Both the position numbers and the translations under genes were made by a program. Under the pieces are notes generated by a model. That model saw only the letters and a list, made by a program, of their open reading frames with translations. It was not told where the DNA came from and made no database searches. Source: Bacteroidales bacterium (lineage in GTDB: Bacteria; Bacteroidota; Bacteroidia; Bacteroidales; UBA7960). From it: a DNA stretch of 53,453 bases. Position 1 is the stretch's first letter; each line of letters opens with the position of its first letter. Location of the stretch: the NCBI GenBank assembly GCA_003559475.1, contig PWLF01000193.1, positions 1 to 53,453 of the forward strand. Direction: 5' to 3'. This document shows positions 1 to 12,009 of the stretch, piece by piece.

Positions 1-43
1 AATTCATTTTTGATAAAAGAAATTTTAGGCAGAAATTATCGCC

Positions 44-613
44 TTACAACTTTTTGTTCTTATGCGGAAATTTCATTTTATAATTAACATCAATATTTCC
101 TTTTGATATAGCATTTAACTTTCTTTTTAGAAGTTGCCGCTTGAAAGGTGATACTTTATCAATTAATACCTTGCCTTCCAAATGGTCATATTCATGTTGG
201 ATAATACGTGCAACAATGCCACCATATTTTTTTTCAATTAAATTGAAGTTCTCGTCATAATATTTTATAAAAACTTCACTTTTTCTTCTCACATCTTCTC
301 TGATAAGAGGAAAACTCAAACAGCCTTCGTTAAAAGTCCACTCTTTTCCACTTTCTTCTATAATAACCGGATTGATAAAAACTTTTTTGAATCCATCAAG
401 TTTTTCATTTTCTTCCTTGAAAGGTGTTGCATCTATTACAAAAAGTCTTATGCTTAAGCCAACCTGAGGTGCTGCTAATCCAACACCTTGAGCGTTGTAC
501 ATAGTTTCAAACATGTTGTTTATAAGATCATCCAATTCAGGATAATCTTTGTTTATTTCAGAGGTCTTGTTTTTTAAAACCTGATTTCCATGCGCAATAA
601 TGGGTAATATCAT
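44..613 (-). CDS. def: Peptide deformylase
   Basis: 189 aa with GVGLAAPQVG, EGCLSFP and QHEYDHLEG motifs of peptide deformylase. Confidence 0.97.
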   Translation of the reverse strand: MILPIIAHGNQVLKNKTSEINKDYPELDDLINNMFETMYNAQGVGLAAPQVGLSIRLFVIDATPFKEENEKLDGFKKVFINPVIIEESGKEWTFNEGCLSFPLIREDVRRKSEVFIKYYDENFNLIEKKYGGIVARIIQHEYDHLEGKVLIDKVSPFKRQLLKRKLNAISKGNIDVNYKMKFPHKNKKL

Positions 614-615
614 GA

Positions 616-1038
616 TTAATCTTTATTATTTAATTTTTCCATATAAGATTGGAGCATAATAGTAGCACTAATAGTATCAACAAGCGACTTATTTTGCCGT
701 GCTTTCCTTTTTAATCCAGCATCTTGCATTGTTTTTAGTGCCAATTGTGATGTGAACCGCTCATCTATACGTTCAACAGATATTTTGGGAAATTGTTTTT
801 TAACTTGTTTAACAAATGGTTCAATAAATCTTGATGCATCTGAGTCTTTACTCTTCATATCTAATGGTTTGCCGATTACAATACATTCAACATCTTCTTT
901 TTCAATATATTCTTTTAAAAATGACATTATGTCTTTTACATGTATTGTTGCCAAGCCATTAGCTATAATCTTATTTTTATCGGTAACGGCTATGCCGACA
1001 CGCTTTTGCCCGTAATCAATTGCAAGTATTCGCCCCAC
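616..1038 (-). CDS. ruvX: Putative pre-16S rRNA nuclease / Holliday junction resolvase-like (YqgF/RuvX family)
   Basis: 140 aa; MGRILAIDYGQKRVGIAVTD N-terminus and RIDERFTSQ motif typical of YqgF. Confidence 0.95.
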   Translation of the reverse strand: MGRILAIDYGQKRVGIAVTDKNKIIANGLATIHVKDIMSFLKEYIEKEDVECIVIGKPLDMKSKDSDASRFIEPFVKQVKKQFPKISVERIDERFTSQLALKTMQDAGLKRKARQNKSLVDTISATIMLQSYMEKLNNKD

Positions 1039-1194
1039 AGTTAATGTTTTAATTTTTTGCTAAATTATAAAAATCAATTAAATTATTACTAATAAAAGAA
1101 TGTTAATTAAATAATAGATATTGTTTATAAGTTTATATTGTCTAATTAAAAGTGTTTAATTAATTTTGTTTTTGAATTAAAAAAAGTATAAGTT

Positions 1195-3819
1195 TTGTCA
1201 AAAGGAGAAGAAAAAGAAGTTGCAACGCCTTTGATGCGCCAATATAACACCATAAAGGCAAAATATCCTGACTCGTTATTATTATTCAGGGTAGGAGATT
1301 TTTATGAAACTTTCGGCGAGGATGCTGTTAAAACATCACAAATTTTAGGAATAATATTGACAAAACGTGCTAATGGCGCTGCGTCCAGCGTTGAGTTAGC
1401 AGGGTTCCCTTATCATGCACTTGAATCATATTTGCCGAAGTTGGTAAAAGCAGGTCAACGTGTTGCAATATGTGATCAACTTGAAGACCCTAAGAAAGCG
1501 AAGAAAATTGTAAAAAGAGGTGTAACTGAGCTTGTAACTCCGGGAATAGCTTTTAATGACAGAGTGCTGGATGTGAAAGAGAATAATTTTTTAGCGGCTA
1601 TTCATTTTAGTGATAATAATTTAATTGGGATATCTTTTTTGGATGTTTCTACAGGTGAATTTCTATTAGAACAAGGCAACTTTGAATATATAGATAAGCT
1701 GATACAAAGTTTTAAGCCAAGTGAAATTGTTGTTCAGAAAAATAAGGTTAAAAAATTTCACGAAATATTTTCGGGGAAATTTTATACGACAACTCTTGAT
1801 GATTGGGCTTTTACAAAAGATTTTGCTGATGATATTCTTTTAAAACACTTTGATACTTTGTCTTTTAAAGGTTTTGGTGTTGAAGGTATTGATGAAGGAA
1901 TTATTTCTGCAGGAGCAATAATGCATTACTTGTCAGAAACTCACCATGACAAGCTTCATCATATTACAAAAATATCCCGTATAGATCAAGAGCAGTATGT
2001 ATGGCTGGATAAATTTACTATGAGAAATCTTGAGCTTCTTTATAGTCCAAATGAAGAGGCATCAACATTAATAAATGTTATTGATCATACAATATCTCCA
2101 ATGGGTAGCCGACTACTCAAACGTTGGACTGCAATGCCTTTGAAAGAAAAAACTTCAATTGAAGAGAGACATGACGTAGTAGAGTATTTGTTAAAAGATT
2201 ATGATTTATCAGAAAATCTTAGCAATTGGATAAAATCTATAGGTGATCTCGAAAGGCTTATTTCAAAAGTTGCAGTAAGAAAAATTAATCCTCGTGAAGT
2301 GCTTCAAATTAAAAAAGCTCTTGAATCTGTAGAGCCAATGAAAAAAGAGCTTGAAAAAACAGACAGCTATCCTCTGCAAAAAATATCGGAGCAGTTGAAT
2401 CCTTGTTCAATAATAAAAGACAGAATATCAAAAGAAATTAAAGAAGAACCTTCGGTTCTTATATCTAAAGGAAATGTTATAAATGATGGCGTTTCAGAAG
2501 AGCTTGATGAGCTTCGCTCAATACTTAATTCAGCAAAAGATTATTTGCTTGGTTTAAAACAAAGAGAACTAGAAAGAACAGGAATTCCATCATTAAAAAT
2601 TGCGCATAATAATGTTTTTGGTTATTATATCGAAGTTACTAATACGCATAAAAATAAAGTGCCTGAGGAATGGGAACGAAAGCAAACCCTTGTTAACGCC
2701 GAAAGATATATAACGCCGGAATTAAAAGAATACGAACATAAAATACTTGGTGCCGAAGAAAAAATATTAGTGCTGGAAGAAAAAATTTATACGGAGCTAT
2801 TACATGCACTTGAAGAATATATTCAACCAATTCAAATAAATGCTAATTTGGTTGCTAAACTTGATTGCTTGTTGTGCTTTGCGAATATTGCTAAGCAGTA
2901 CAACTATGTCAGACCTGAAATAAATGATAGTTATGTGATTGATATTAAAGAGGGACGACATCCGGTAATAGAACAAAGATTGCCGGTAGGAGAAGAATAT
3001 GTTGCCAATGATGTGTATTTGGATAATGAGACTCAGCAAATAATGATAATTACTGGTCCTAACATGTCAGGAAAGTCAGCTTTATTGCGACAGACTGCTT
3101 TGATAGTTTTGCTTTCACAAATGGGGAGTTTTGTTCCGGCTAAAAAGGCATCAATAGGTTTTGTTGATAAGATTTTTACCCGCGTTGGAGCATCCGATAA
3201 TATCTCTTCAGGAGAGTCCACTTTTATGGTGGAAATGAATGAAACAGCTTCAATTTTAAATAATATTTCCAACAGAAGTCTGATATTGCTTGATGAAATA
3301 GGCAGGGGAACAAGCACTTATGACGGCATAAGCATTGCATGGGCAATAGCAGAATATTTGCATGAACACCCGCTTTTCAAAGCTAAAACGCTTTTTGCTA
3401 CTCATTATCACGAATTAAATGAACTTGCAAGTTCATTTTCAAGAATAAAAAACTATAATGTAACAGTAAAAGAATTGCAAAATAAGGTCATATTTTTACG
3501 AAAATTAGCTAAAGGAGGAAGTGAACACTCATTTGGAATTCATGTTGCCCGTATGGCAGGAATTCCATCCATTGTTGTTGATAGAGCAAAATCTTTGCTG
3601 TCCGGTTTGGAAAAATCACATGCAAATGAAAATATATCAGGCTCTCCTAAGAAAAAAAATAATAAAAAAGAGGATTATCAATTAAGTTTTATACAACTTG
3701 ATGACCCTTTATTAGAACAAATTAAAGAGGATATTCTTAATACCGACATTGATACTCTTACACCTGTTGAAGCCCTTATGAAACTTAATGAGATAAAGAG
3801 ATTACTCGGGAAAAAGTAA
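1195..3819 (+). CDS. mutS: DNA mismatch repair protein MutS
   Basis: 874 aa; [53 protein letters not shown] Walker [18 protein letters not shown] start. Confidence 0.98.
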   Translation: MSKGEEKEVATPLMRQYNTIKAKYPDSLLLFRVGDFYETFGEDAVKTSQILGIILTKRANGAASSVELAGFPYHALESYLPKLVKAGQRVAICDQLEDPKKAKKIVKRGVTELVTPGIAFNDRVLDVKENNFLAAIHFSDNNLIGISFLDVSTGEFLLEQGNFEYIDKLIQSFKPSEIVVQKNKVKKFHEIFSGKFYTTTLDDWAFTKDFADDILLKHFDTLSFKGFGVEGIDEGIISAGAIMHYLSETHHDKLHHITKISRIDQEQYVWLDKFTMRNLELLYSPNEEASTLINVIDHTISPMGSRLLKRWTAMPLKEKTSIEERHDVVEYLLKDYDLSENLSNWIKSIGDLERLISKVAVRKINPREVLQIKKALESVEPMKKELEKTDSYPLQKISEQLNPCSIIKDRISKEIKEEPSVLISKGNVINDGVSEELDELRSILNSAKDYLLGLKQRELERTGIPSLKIAHNNVFGYYIEVTNTHKNKVPEEWERKQTLVNAERYITPELKEYEHKILGAEEKILVLEEKIYTELLHALEEYIQPIQINANLVAKLDCLLCFANIAKQYNYVRPEINDSYVIDIKEGRHPVIEQRLPVGEEYVANDVYLDNETQQIMIITGPNMSGKSALLRQTALIVLLSQMGSFVPAKKASIGFVDKIFTRVGASDNISSGESTFMVEMNETASILNNISNRSLILLDEIGRGTSTYDGISIAWAIAEYLHEHPLFKAKTLFATHYHELNELASSFSRIKNYNVTVKELQNKVIFLRKLAKGGSEHSFGIHVARMAGIPSIVVDRAKSLLSGLEKSHANENISGSPKKKNNKKEDYQLSFIQLDDPLLEQIKEDILNTDIDTLTPVEALMKLNEIKRLLGKK

Positions 3820-3975
3820 CACTTAAGTTTATTTTTTTGCTAAAGTTGTTTTTTTAAATGAACTTTGCAAACATTTTTTAAATTACTCGGTTTAAAGTAT
3901 TAAATCAATTTATATTTTTTTATAGAGTAAATTGCAAAATTTGTGGCATACTAAGCGATTATAAAATTTATACCG

Positions 3976-6840
3976 ATGAAGGATCCGTTTTTGTTTACAG
4001 GTAATGAAACGTTAAAAATATATGGCGCTAGAGAACACAATCTAAAGGATATTGATGTTGCTATTCCAAGAAATACTCTAACTGTAATAACCGGTTTGAG
4101 TGGTTCAGGTAAAACTTCATTAGCTTTTGATACAATATATGCTGAGGGTCAAAGACGTTATATAGAAACTTTTTCTTCCTATGCAAGGCAATTTATGGGG
4201 AATATGGAAAGACCCGATGTTGATAAAATTGAAGGTTTAAGCCCTGTAATAAGCATTGAGCAAAAAACTACCGGCAAAAATCCTCGTTCTACCGTTGGGA
4301 CAGTCACGGAAATATATGATTATCTAAGGTTGTTGTTTGCCAGAACAGCTTATGCATATTCGTATATAACCGGTAAAAAGATGATAAAATATAGTGATGA
4401 GAAAATTATAGACCTTATATTAAAGAAGCATCACAAAAAAAAAGTCATTCTTCTTGCGCCTTTGGTAAAGGGTAGGAAAGGTCACTATAGAGAGCTTTTT
4501 GAACAAATTTTGAGGCAAGGTTTTTTGAAAGTAAGAATAAATGGAGAAATAAAAGATTTGACTTATGGGATGAAACTTGACCGATATAAAACGCATGATA
4601 TTGAAATTGTTATTGATAAAATAAGTATAAATAATGAAAATCTTAAAAGATTAAATCAGTCTCTTCAAACAGCCATGAAGTATGGCAAAGGTTTGATAAT
4701 GCTCGTTGATGAAGAAAGCGGGGAGGTTTTTCATTTCAGCAGGAATCTTATGTGCCCGGAAACAGGTTTAGCATACGATGACCCCGAACCAAACACATTT
4801 TCTTTTAATTCGCCTTATGGTGCTTGCTCAAGGTGCAATGGACTTGGCTTTGTCAATGAAATCAGCATTAATAAAATTATCCCTGAAAATAAAAAATCTA
4901 TTCGTAATGGTGCAATAGTACCGCTTGGTAGCTATAAAAACAATTGGATTTTTAAGCAAATTGAAGCAATATTATTCAAGCATGGTTTTAATCTTGATAC
5001 GGAAGTAAAAAAATTGACTCAGGATACTTTAAATGATATAATGTATGGTGCAGATGAAATGGTAAAGATAAAAAATGAGAGCCTGGGAATAACAAATGTA
5101 TATACGCTTGATTTTGAAGGTATAGTTAATTTTATGGAAGATCAATATGATAATAGTTCTTCGAAAAATTTGCGTAAATGGGCGTATAAGTTTATGAAGA
5201 AAATGCCATGCCCCGAATGTAAGGGACAAAGATTAAAAAAAGAATCATTACACTTCAAAATTAATGATAAAAATATTGCTGATTTGGCAGAGATGGATTT
5301 GAAATCTCTTAAAGATGAATTAAATTCAATAGACAATAGTTTTGATAAAAGAAGAAAGAAGATTTCTAAAGAGTTGATTAGAGAACTTAATAACAGGTTA
5401 AAGTTTTTGCTTGAAGTAGGGTTGGGTTATTTGTCTTTGAATCGCTCTGTTAGAAGTTTATCTGGAGGGGAAAGTCAGAGAATCAGATTAGCAACGCAAA
5501 TAGGTACTCAACTGACAGGGGTGCTATATATACTTGACGAGCCAAGCATTGGTTTACATCAAAGAGATAACAGGCAGTTGACAAATTCATTAAAAAATCT
5601 CAGGGATATTGGGAACTCAATAATAGTTATAGAACATGACAGAGATATTATTTTATCGGCTGATTATATTATCGATATGGGACCCGGTGCCGGAAATAAA
5701 GGAGGGGAGATTATATCCCAGGGTTCTCCGGATGAGATTGTTAAACATAATACATTGACTTCACAATATCTTAAGAATAAAAAAGATATTGCTTTGCCGG
5801 AAAATAGAAGAAAAGGTAATGGTAATGTTATAAAACTAAAAGGTGCGAAAGGACATAATTTAAAAAATGTTAATGTGTCAATGCCTTTAGGTACACTTGT
5901 ATGTGTTACAGGTGTTTCCTGAAGCGGAAAATCTTCTTTAATTAACGAAACTCTTTATCCTTTGCTGAGTAATCACTTCTACAGATCAGATAAATCTGTT
6001 TTGCCATATAGCTCCATTGAAGGTATAAAAAATATTGACAAGGTAATAGAGATAGACCAGTCACCTATAGGTCGAACTCCTCGTTCTAATCCTGCTACAT
6101 ATACTAAAGTATTTGATGAAATTCGTAGAATTTTCGCTTCTTTACCTGAATCTCAGGTTAGAGGCTATAAGCCCGGGCGGTTTTCGTTTAATGTAAAAGG
6201 AGGTCGCTGTGAAACATGCAAAGGAGGAGGGAAAAAGGTTGTAGAAATGAATTTTTTGCCTGATGTACATGTGTTGTGTGAAACATGTCATGGACTTCGA
6301 TATAATAGAGAGACTTTAGAAGTTAGATATAAAGGCAAATCAATAAGTGATGTTTTAAATATGAACATAGATCAAGCATTATCGTTTTTTGAAAATGTTC
6401 CATTAATAGTTCAGAAGCTGAAAACATTGTCGGCAGTTGGTTTGGGTTATCTTACTCTTGGTCAAAGCAGCACATCTTTGTCGGGAGGCGAGGCTCAAAG
6501 AGTTAAACTGGCTGCTGAACTTTCAAAAAAAGATACGGGTAAAACTTTTTATATCCTTGATGAGCCAACAACCGGATTGCATTTTGATGATGTAAGAGTA
6601 TTGATGGGCGTTCTTAATAATCTTGTAGATAAAGGAAATACGGTTTTAATTATTGAACATAATATGGATGTAATAAAAGTTGCTGACTATATAATAGACC
6701 TTGGTCCTGAAGGAGGAAAAGACGGAGGTAAAGTAGTTTTTAGTGGAACACCCGAAGAGTTGTTAAAAATAAATAATAATCATACTGCTTATTTTTTAAA
6801 AGAAGCAATAGGAAGTTCTCAAAAAAATAAAAAAATGTAG
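3976..6840 (+). pseudogene. uvrA: Excinuclease ABC subunit A, interrupted by an in-frame TGA at 5920-5922 (ORFs 3976-5922 and 5962-6840 share one frame)
   Basis: First ORF has ITGLSGSGKTSLAFDT, CSRCNGLGF, CPECKGQ and LSGGESQRIRLA. Second ORF has [10 protein letters not shown]...[10 protein letters not shown] and [15 protein letters not shown]. The junction reads VCVTGVS[17 protein letters not shown], so the stop sits in the second Walker A. Confidence 0.93.
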
Positions 6841-6842
6841 CG

Positions 6843-7661
6843 TTATTCCTTTATTTTATGCATATATTTTCTGACGTCAAAACTAAAAGTTCTATCTACA
6901 ACCCACTGATTTAAATTGTTATCTATTTCAAAAAATCTTATATTGTCATTATTTAAAACTCCAATAACGCCCGGCTCGAATGGAATAATGGCCTCATAAT
7001 CATCTTCCATTTTCAAAACTATATCATTTTCGAAAATCCATTCTCCTTCATTATTTAAAAAATAGAATCCAATTTTGTTATCAAAAGCTATACCCATTTG
7101 CATATCTCCAATTGCAAAATATTCTTCAACTCCTTCCGGTACATTAAATAAGATATTTTCCATTTTTTGCCACTTACCATCACCTCCTAAATGATAAAAG
7201 GAGACAATGCCATCATTTTCAATACCAACGATACCCATATCATAAGTCATTTTCATAACAGTCAGCTTGTCAAATTTTTCAGGTAAAACAAGCATCATCC
7301 TGCTTTCTTTTGCCCACTGAAATTGACGATCAATATAGTAGAAATCAACAACATTGTCGTGAACAGCTCCCACATAACCCATTCCCAATCCAATAATACC
7401 GTCTAATCCTTCAGGTAAAATAAACTGTGATGCTCTGTCTAATTTCCATGTACGGTCACTTGAATAATAAAAAATGTGAAGCTTGTTTTCGCGAATCAAC
7501 CCAATTGTCCCTTGACCCGGAGTAATAATCTTATGAGCTTTTTCATTATGCTTTTGCTCAATGTTAATATTTGAAGGGGTGTCATCTTTACAAGAAATTA
7601 ATATTGTAAAAATAAATAGAACAAAAATTAAACCCTTAATAAAAAATACTTTGTTTGTCAT
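6843..7661 (-). CDS. Putative lipoprotein with degenerate propeller-like repeats
   Basis: 272 aa; signal ending FTILISC (lipobox-like); about five repeats of the pattern G-hydrophobic-G...FYYxD..W...P. Confidence 0.65.
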   Translation of the reverse strand: MTNKVFFIKGLIFVLFIFTILISCKDDTPSNINIEQKHNEKAHKIITPGQGTIGLIRENKLHIFYYSSDRTWKLDRASQFILPEGLDGIIGLGMGYVGAVHDNVVDFYYIDRQFQWAKESRMMLVLPEKFDKLTVMKMTYDMGIVGIENDGIVSFYHLGGDGKWQKMENILFNVPEGVEEYFAIGDMQMGIAFDNKIGFYFLNNEGEWIFENDIVLKMEDDYEAIIPFEPGVIGVLNNDNIRFFEIDNNLNQWVVDRTFSFDVRKYMHKIKE

Positions 7662-7995
7662 TTTAATATTTATATGATTATGGAGTTAAATAAAGAATAT
7701 TCAAAATATTTTGCAAAAATAGCAGAAATATTTTTTTAGTCAAAATAAACTTCTTGATTTATATGACGGTAATATTTAATAACCATAGCATAGCTTTTTT
7801 TATAATATCCTAATTCCGAGTTGAAATTAAACTACCTCCATAATTTTTTCATTGCTTGTGGGCGTTAGTTCTAATAAAAATGTAGTTGCTAAAAAAACAC
7901 TAATAATAATCGCTTAAAAAAGTTTTTAACAAATAAATAAGCTGTCAATTGCTTGATTTTTTTAATTTTGCATATTACTAACAAAATAAAATATT

Positions 7996-9750
7996 ATGAC
8001 TATGAGAACACATACATGTGGAGAACTAAGAATAGAAGATACCGGTAAAGAAGTTGTTTTGTGTGGTTGGGTTCAGCGTTCAAGAGATCTTGGAGGGATG
8101 GTTTTTGTTGATTTAAGAGATAGATATGGAATAACTCAATTGGTTTTTAGTGACAGTATAGACGAAGAGTTATACAAAAAAGCTAAAACTTTAGGAAGGG
8201 AGTTTGTTATTAAGGCTAAAGGGACAGTGGTTGAGCGAACTAATAAAAATCTTGAAATATCAACCGGTTATATAGAGATAGTTTCTAAATCACTTGAAAT
8301 ACTTAGTGAATCAGAAAATGTCCCTTTTACTATTGAAGAGGAAACAGATGGTGGTGAAGAATTAAGGATGAAATATAGGTATTTGGATTTAAGGCGAAAT
8401 GTTGTTCAAAATAATCTCATAATAAGACATCATTTGGCTTTTGAAGTGAGAAACTTTTTAAATCAATTTAGTTTTTTAGAAGTAGAAACGCCTGTTTTAA
8501 TAAAATCAACCCCTGAAGGAGCTCGCGATTTTCTTGTTCCTTCAAGACTAAATCCGGGACAGTTTTATGCACTGCCTCAATCTCCTCAAACTTTTAAGCA
8601 ATTGCTTATGGTTGGAGGAATTGATAAGTATTTTCAAATTGTAAAATGCTTTAGAGATGAAGATTTTAGAGCTGACCGCCAACCCGAATTTTCACAGATT
8701 GATTGTGAAATGTCTTTTGTTACAAAAGAAAAAATATATGAAATTTTTGAAAGCTTAGTTCGTCATCTTTTTGTTAGAATAAAAGGTTTTGAACCGGAAA
8801 AATTTTATGTAATGAAATATGACGATGCTATAAAATACTATGGCACAGATAAACCGGATACCCGCTTTGATATGAAATTTGTTGAACTTGACAAATTTGC
8901 TAAAGGTAAAGGTTTTAAAGTATTTGATGATGCTGAACTGGTTGTAGGGATAAAAATCCCCGGATGTGCTGATTATTCAAGAAAGCAGTTAGATTCACTT
9001 ACCGAATGGGTTAAAAGACCTCAAATAGGAGCAAAAGGATTGGTATATGTTAAAATAAATAGTGATGGCACTTATAAATCTTCGGTAGATAAATTTTTTA
9101 GCAATGAGGATATAAAAGAATGGGCTGATGCTTTTAATGCAGAAGAAGGCGATTTATTGCTGATTTTAGCAGGAGAAAATAAGCATACTCGTAAAGCTCT
9201 GGGAGAACTTAGATTGGAAATGGGAAATAGATTAGAATTAAGAGATAATAAAAAATACAAATGCCTTTGGGTTGAAGATTTTCCACTCCTTGAGTGGGAT
9301 GAGGAAACAAGCAGGTATTATGCTATGCATCACCCATTTACTACTCCTTTAGAAGAAGATATTCCTAAACTTGATAAAGACCCCGGAAATGTTCGTGCTA
9401 ATGCTTATGACCTTGTAATTAACGGTGTTGAGATTGCCGGAGGATCTTTAAGAATAAACAACAGAGAGTTGCAGTCAAAAATGTTTGAAGCTCTCGGAAT
9501 ATCAAAAGAGGAAGCAGAAAAACAGTTTGGGTTTTTATTGAATGCATTTAAATATGGTGTTCCACCACATGGAGGAATAGCTTTTGGATTTGATAGATTA
9601 TGTGCCTTGTTTGCAGGTACCGATTCTATAAGAGATGTTATTGCTTTTCCTAAAAATAACGCAGGACGTGATATTATGATAGACTCGCCGGCAGCTATAG
9701 ATGAAAAACAACTCAATGATATAAAGTTAAAGATTGACATTAAGAAATAA
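7996..9750 (+). CDS. aspS: Aspartyl-tRNA synthetase
   Basis: 584 aa; [49 protein letters not shown]; class II motifs [18 protein letters not shown] and GIAFGFDRL. Confidence 0.98.
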   Translation: MTMRTHTCGELRIEDTGKEVVLCGWVQRSRDLGGMVFVDLRDRYGITQLVFSDSIDEELYKKAKTLGREFVIKAKGTVVERTNKNLEISTGYIEIVSKSLEILSESENVPFTIEEETDGGEELRMKYRYLDLRRNVVQNNLIIRHHLAFEVRNFLNQFSFLEVETPVLIKSTPEGARDFLVPSRLNPGQFYALPQSPQTFKQLLMVGGIDKYFQIVKCFRDEDFRADRQPEFSQIDCEMSFVTKEKIYEIFESLVRHLFVRIKGFEPEKFYVMKYDDAIKYYGTDKPDTRFDMKFVELDKFAKGKGFKVFDDAELVVGIKIPGCADYSRKQLDSLTEWVKRPQIGAKGLVYVKINSDGTYKSSVDKFFSNEDIKEWADAFNAEEGDLLLILAGENKHTRKALGELRLEMGNRLELRDNKKYKCLWVEDFPLLEWDEETSRYYAMHHPFTTPLEEDIPKLDKDPGNVRANAYDLVINGVEIAGGSLRINNRELQSKMFEALGISKEEAEKQFGFLLNAFKYGVPPHGGIAFGFDRLCALFAGTDSIRDVIAFPKNNAGRDIMIDSPAAIDEKQLNDIKLKIDIKK

Positions 9751-9761
9751 GAAAACCGAAA

Positions 9762-11714
9762 ATGATCATCGTTAACAAAATTTCTGTTCACTTTTCAGGA
9801 GATTACCTGTTTGAAGATGTATCTTTCATAATTAATAATAAAGATAGAATTGGGCTTGTCGGGAAAAATGGAGCAGGGAAAACTACTTTAATGAAAATTT
9901 TAAATAAGAATCTTTCCCCAGAGCAAGGTAATATCGAAATTCCAAAAAATGTAAAAATTGGTTATTTACCTCAAGAAATAAAGTTGAGAAGTGATAAAAG
10001 TGTTATTGATGAAACATTAACAGCTTTTAAGGAAGAACTTAAACTTCAAAATGATATTGATGAGCTGAACAATTTAATTTCTAAAAGAGATGATTATCAA
10101 TCTGATGAATATAACAAGTTGGTGCAAAAACTTGCCGAACTTACAGAACGTTTTGATATTCTTGATGGTCCAAGAATTGAGGTGAAGTCTCGGCAGGTAT
10201 TGCGTGGCTTAGGTTTTCTGGAGAGTGATATGAATGCCCCCTTGTGCAAATTTAGCGGTGGATGGCAAATGAGAGTTGAACTTGCAAAAATTCTTTTGAA
10301 AGAACCTCAACTACTAATGCTTGACGAGCCAACTAATCATTTGGATATCCAATCAATTACATGGCTGGAAAATTATTTGGCTGAATACCCCGGAGCGGTT
10401 ATTATTGTTTCGCATGATAGAGCTTTTCTTGATAATATAACAACAAGAACCCTGGATATTTCTAAAGCAAAAATATATGACTATAAAGCTTCTTTCTCAG
10501 AGTATGAAATAATGAGAAAAGAGAGGCTTGAGCTTGAAATTGCTGCAGCAAATAATCAGCAAAAACAAATTGAGCAAATAGAAAGATTTATTGAACGGTT
10601 TAGATATAAAGCAACAAAGGCAAAACAAGTCCAATCTAAAATCAAAATGCTTGATAAAATAGATAAAGCAGAAGTTGATGAAATGGATCAAAGCTCAATA
10701 TCTTTTCGATTTCCGCAAGCCGAACATTCAGGTAAAGTAGTGATAGAAGCATCAAATATAACTAAGAGCTATGGAGAAAAAAAAGTCCTTGATAACTTAA
10801 ACTTTATGATTAACAGAGGCGAGAGAATTGCTTTTGTTGGCAAAAACGGAGAAGGAAAAACAACATTATCAAGGATTATTGTTAAAGATCTTGATTATGA
10901 AGGAAATATTAAGCCCGGACATAATGTTAAAATAGGGTATTTTGCTCAAAATCAAGATGAATTACTCGATAAAGAAAAAACAGTTTTTCAATCTCTTGAT
11001 AGTGTCGCAGTTGGAGAAGTAAGGAAGAGAATACGAACTATCCTTGGTGGCTTTTTGTTTACAGGTGAAGATGTTGATAAAAAAGTAAAAGTGCTTTCAG
11101 GTGGTGAAAAATCCAGACTTGCAATTGCAAAAATGTTGCTCTCTCCCGTAAACTTCTTAGTGCTCGATGAACCTACAAATCATCTGGATATGCGTTCTAA
11201 AGATATACTAAAAAGTGCTTTACTCCAATTTGATGGTACTTTGATAGTTGTTTCTCATGATAGAGATTTTTTAAATGGTCTGACAAATAAAGTTTTTGAA
11301 TTTAAAAATAGACAAATAAAAGAGTATATCGGGGATATATATGATTTTATTGAAAATAGAAAATTAGATGATCTTGATGATCTTGAAACCGGAAAAATAA
11401 AGCAAAATGAAACGGTAAGCAAAAGGGCAAATAAAACGTCAGATAGCAAGAGTGAATGGCTTGATAGAAAACGAGCTGAAAGTGAAAAAAGAAAGTTGCT
11501 TAATAAAGTATCCGGCTCCGAAAAAAGAATAGAGAGTCTTGAAGTAAAGATAAAGGATATTGAAAAAGAATTATCCCGCCCGCAAAATAATTCCGATTTT
11601 CAAAATTCTGATGAAGTATTTGAAGAGTATAATAAACTAAAAGAAGCTCTGAAGGAAGAACTAGAATACTGGGAGAAGTTTAATTTGGAGTTGGAAAAGT
11701 TTCAATCAGAATAA
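9762..11714 (+). CDS. ABC-F family ATP-binding cassette protein
   Basis: 650 aa; two ABC domains (GKNGAGKTTLMK, GKNGEGKTTLSR; FSGGWQMRVELA, LSGGEKSRLAIA), no TM segments, charged linker and coiled-coil C-terminus. Confidence 0.95.
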   Translation: MIIVNKISVHFSGDYLFEDVSFIINNKDRIGLVGKNGAGKTTLMKILNKNLSPEQGNIEIPKNVKIGYLPQEIKLRSDKSVIDETLTAFKEELKLQNDIDELNNLISKRDDYQSDEYNKLVQKLAELTERFDILDGPRIEVKSRQVLRGLGFLESDMNAPLCKFSGGWQMRVELAKILLKEPQLLMLDEPTNHLDIQSITWLENYLAEYPGAVIIVSHDRAFLDNITTRTLDISKAKIYDYKASFSEYEIMRKERLELEIAAANNQQKQIEQIERFIERFRYKATKAKQVQSKIKMLDKIDKAEVDEMDQSSISFRFPQAEHSGKVVIEASNITKSYGEKKVLDNLNFMINRGERIAFVGKNGEGKTTLSRIIVKDLDYEGNIKPGHNVKIGYFAQNQDELLDKEKTVFQSLDSVAVGEVRKRIRTILGGFLFTGEDVDKKVKVLSGGEKSRLAIAKMLLSPVNFLVLDEPTNHLDMRSKDILKSALLQFDGTLIVVSHDRDFLNGLTNKVFEFKNRQIKEYIGDIYDFIENRKLDDLDDLETGKIKQNETVSKRANKTSDSKSEWLDRKRAESEKRKLLNKVSGSEKRIESLEVKIKDIEKELSRPQNNSDFQNSDEVFEEYNKLKEALKEELEYWEKFNLELEKFQSE

Positions 11715-12009
11715 AAAATAAATATTTTTTAAAATCAGATCAAAGCAATATAGCCTAAAACTTCTACTTAGATAAAAAAAATATATATAAATAACGCTTT
11801 TAACAAATTTTAACTTTTCAATATAGGGTTTTAAAAAAAAAAATTGTTTTTATTTGCATAGTATTTTATATTTTATTGTTGATAAAATTATTTTTTAGTT
11901 CGTTTAAACAATTTAAAAGATTGATTTTTAATTATTTTAACTAATTGTTTTTTTAAAACTTTTTATTATCAATTTATTTTATTAAGTTCACTAAAAAAAG
12001 GAGGTATAA

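Noticed and set aside
5920-5922. Recoding of TGA as glycine (alternative genetic code) or as selenocysteine
   Set aside because: TGA terminates at least five other intact genes in the window, so a genome-wide code change is not supported. A Sec in place of a Walker A glycine makes no functional sense and I saw no clear SECIS-like hairpin just downstream. A point mutation or sequence error is simpler.
7700-7990. Possible RNA gene or tRNA in the 330-bp gap before aspS
   Set aside because: No cloverleaf, T-loop GGTTCGAATCC-like sequence or stable GC stem could be found; the region is simply AT-rich.
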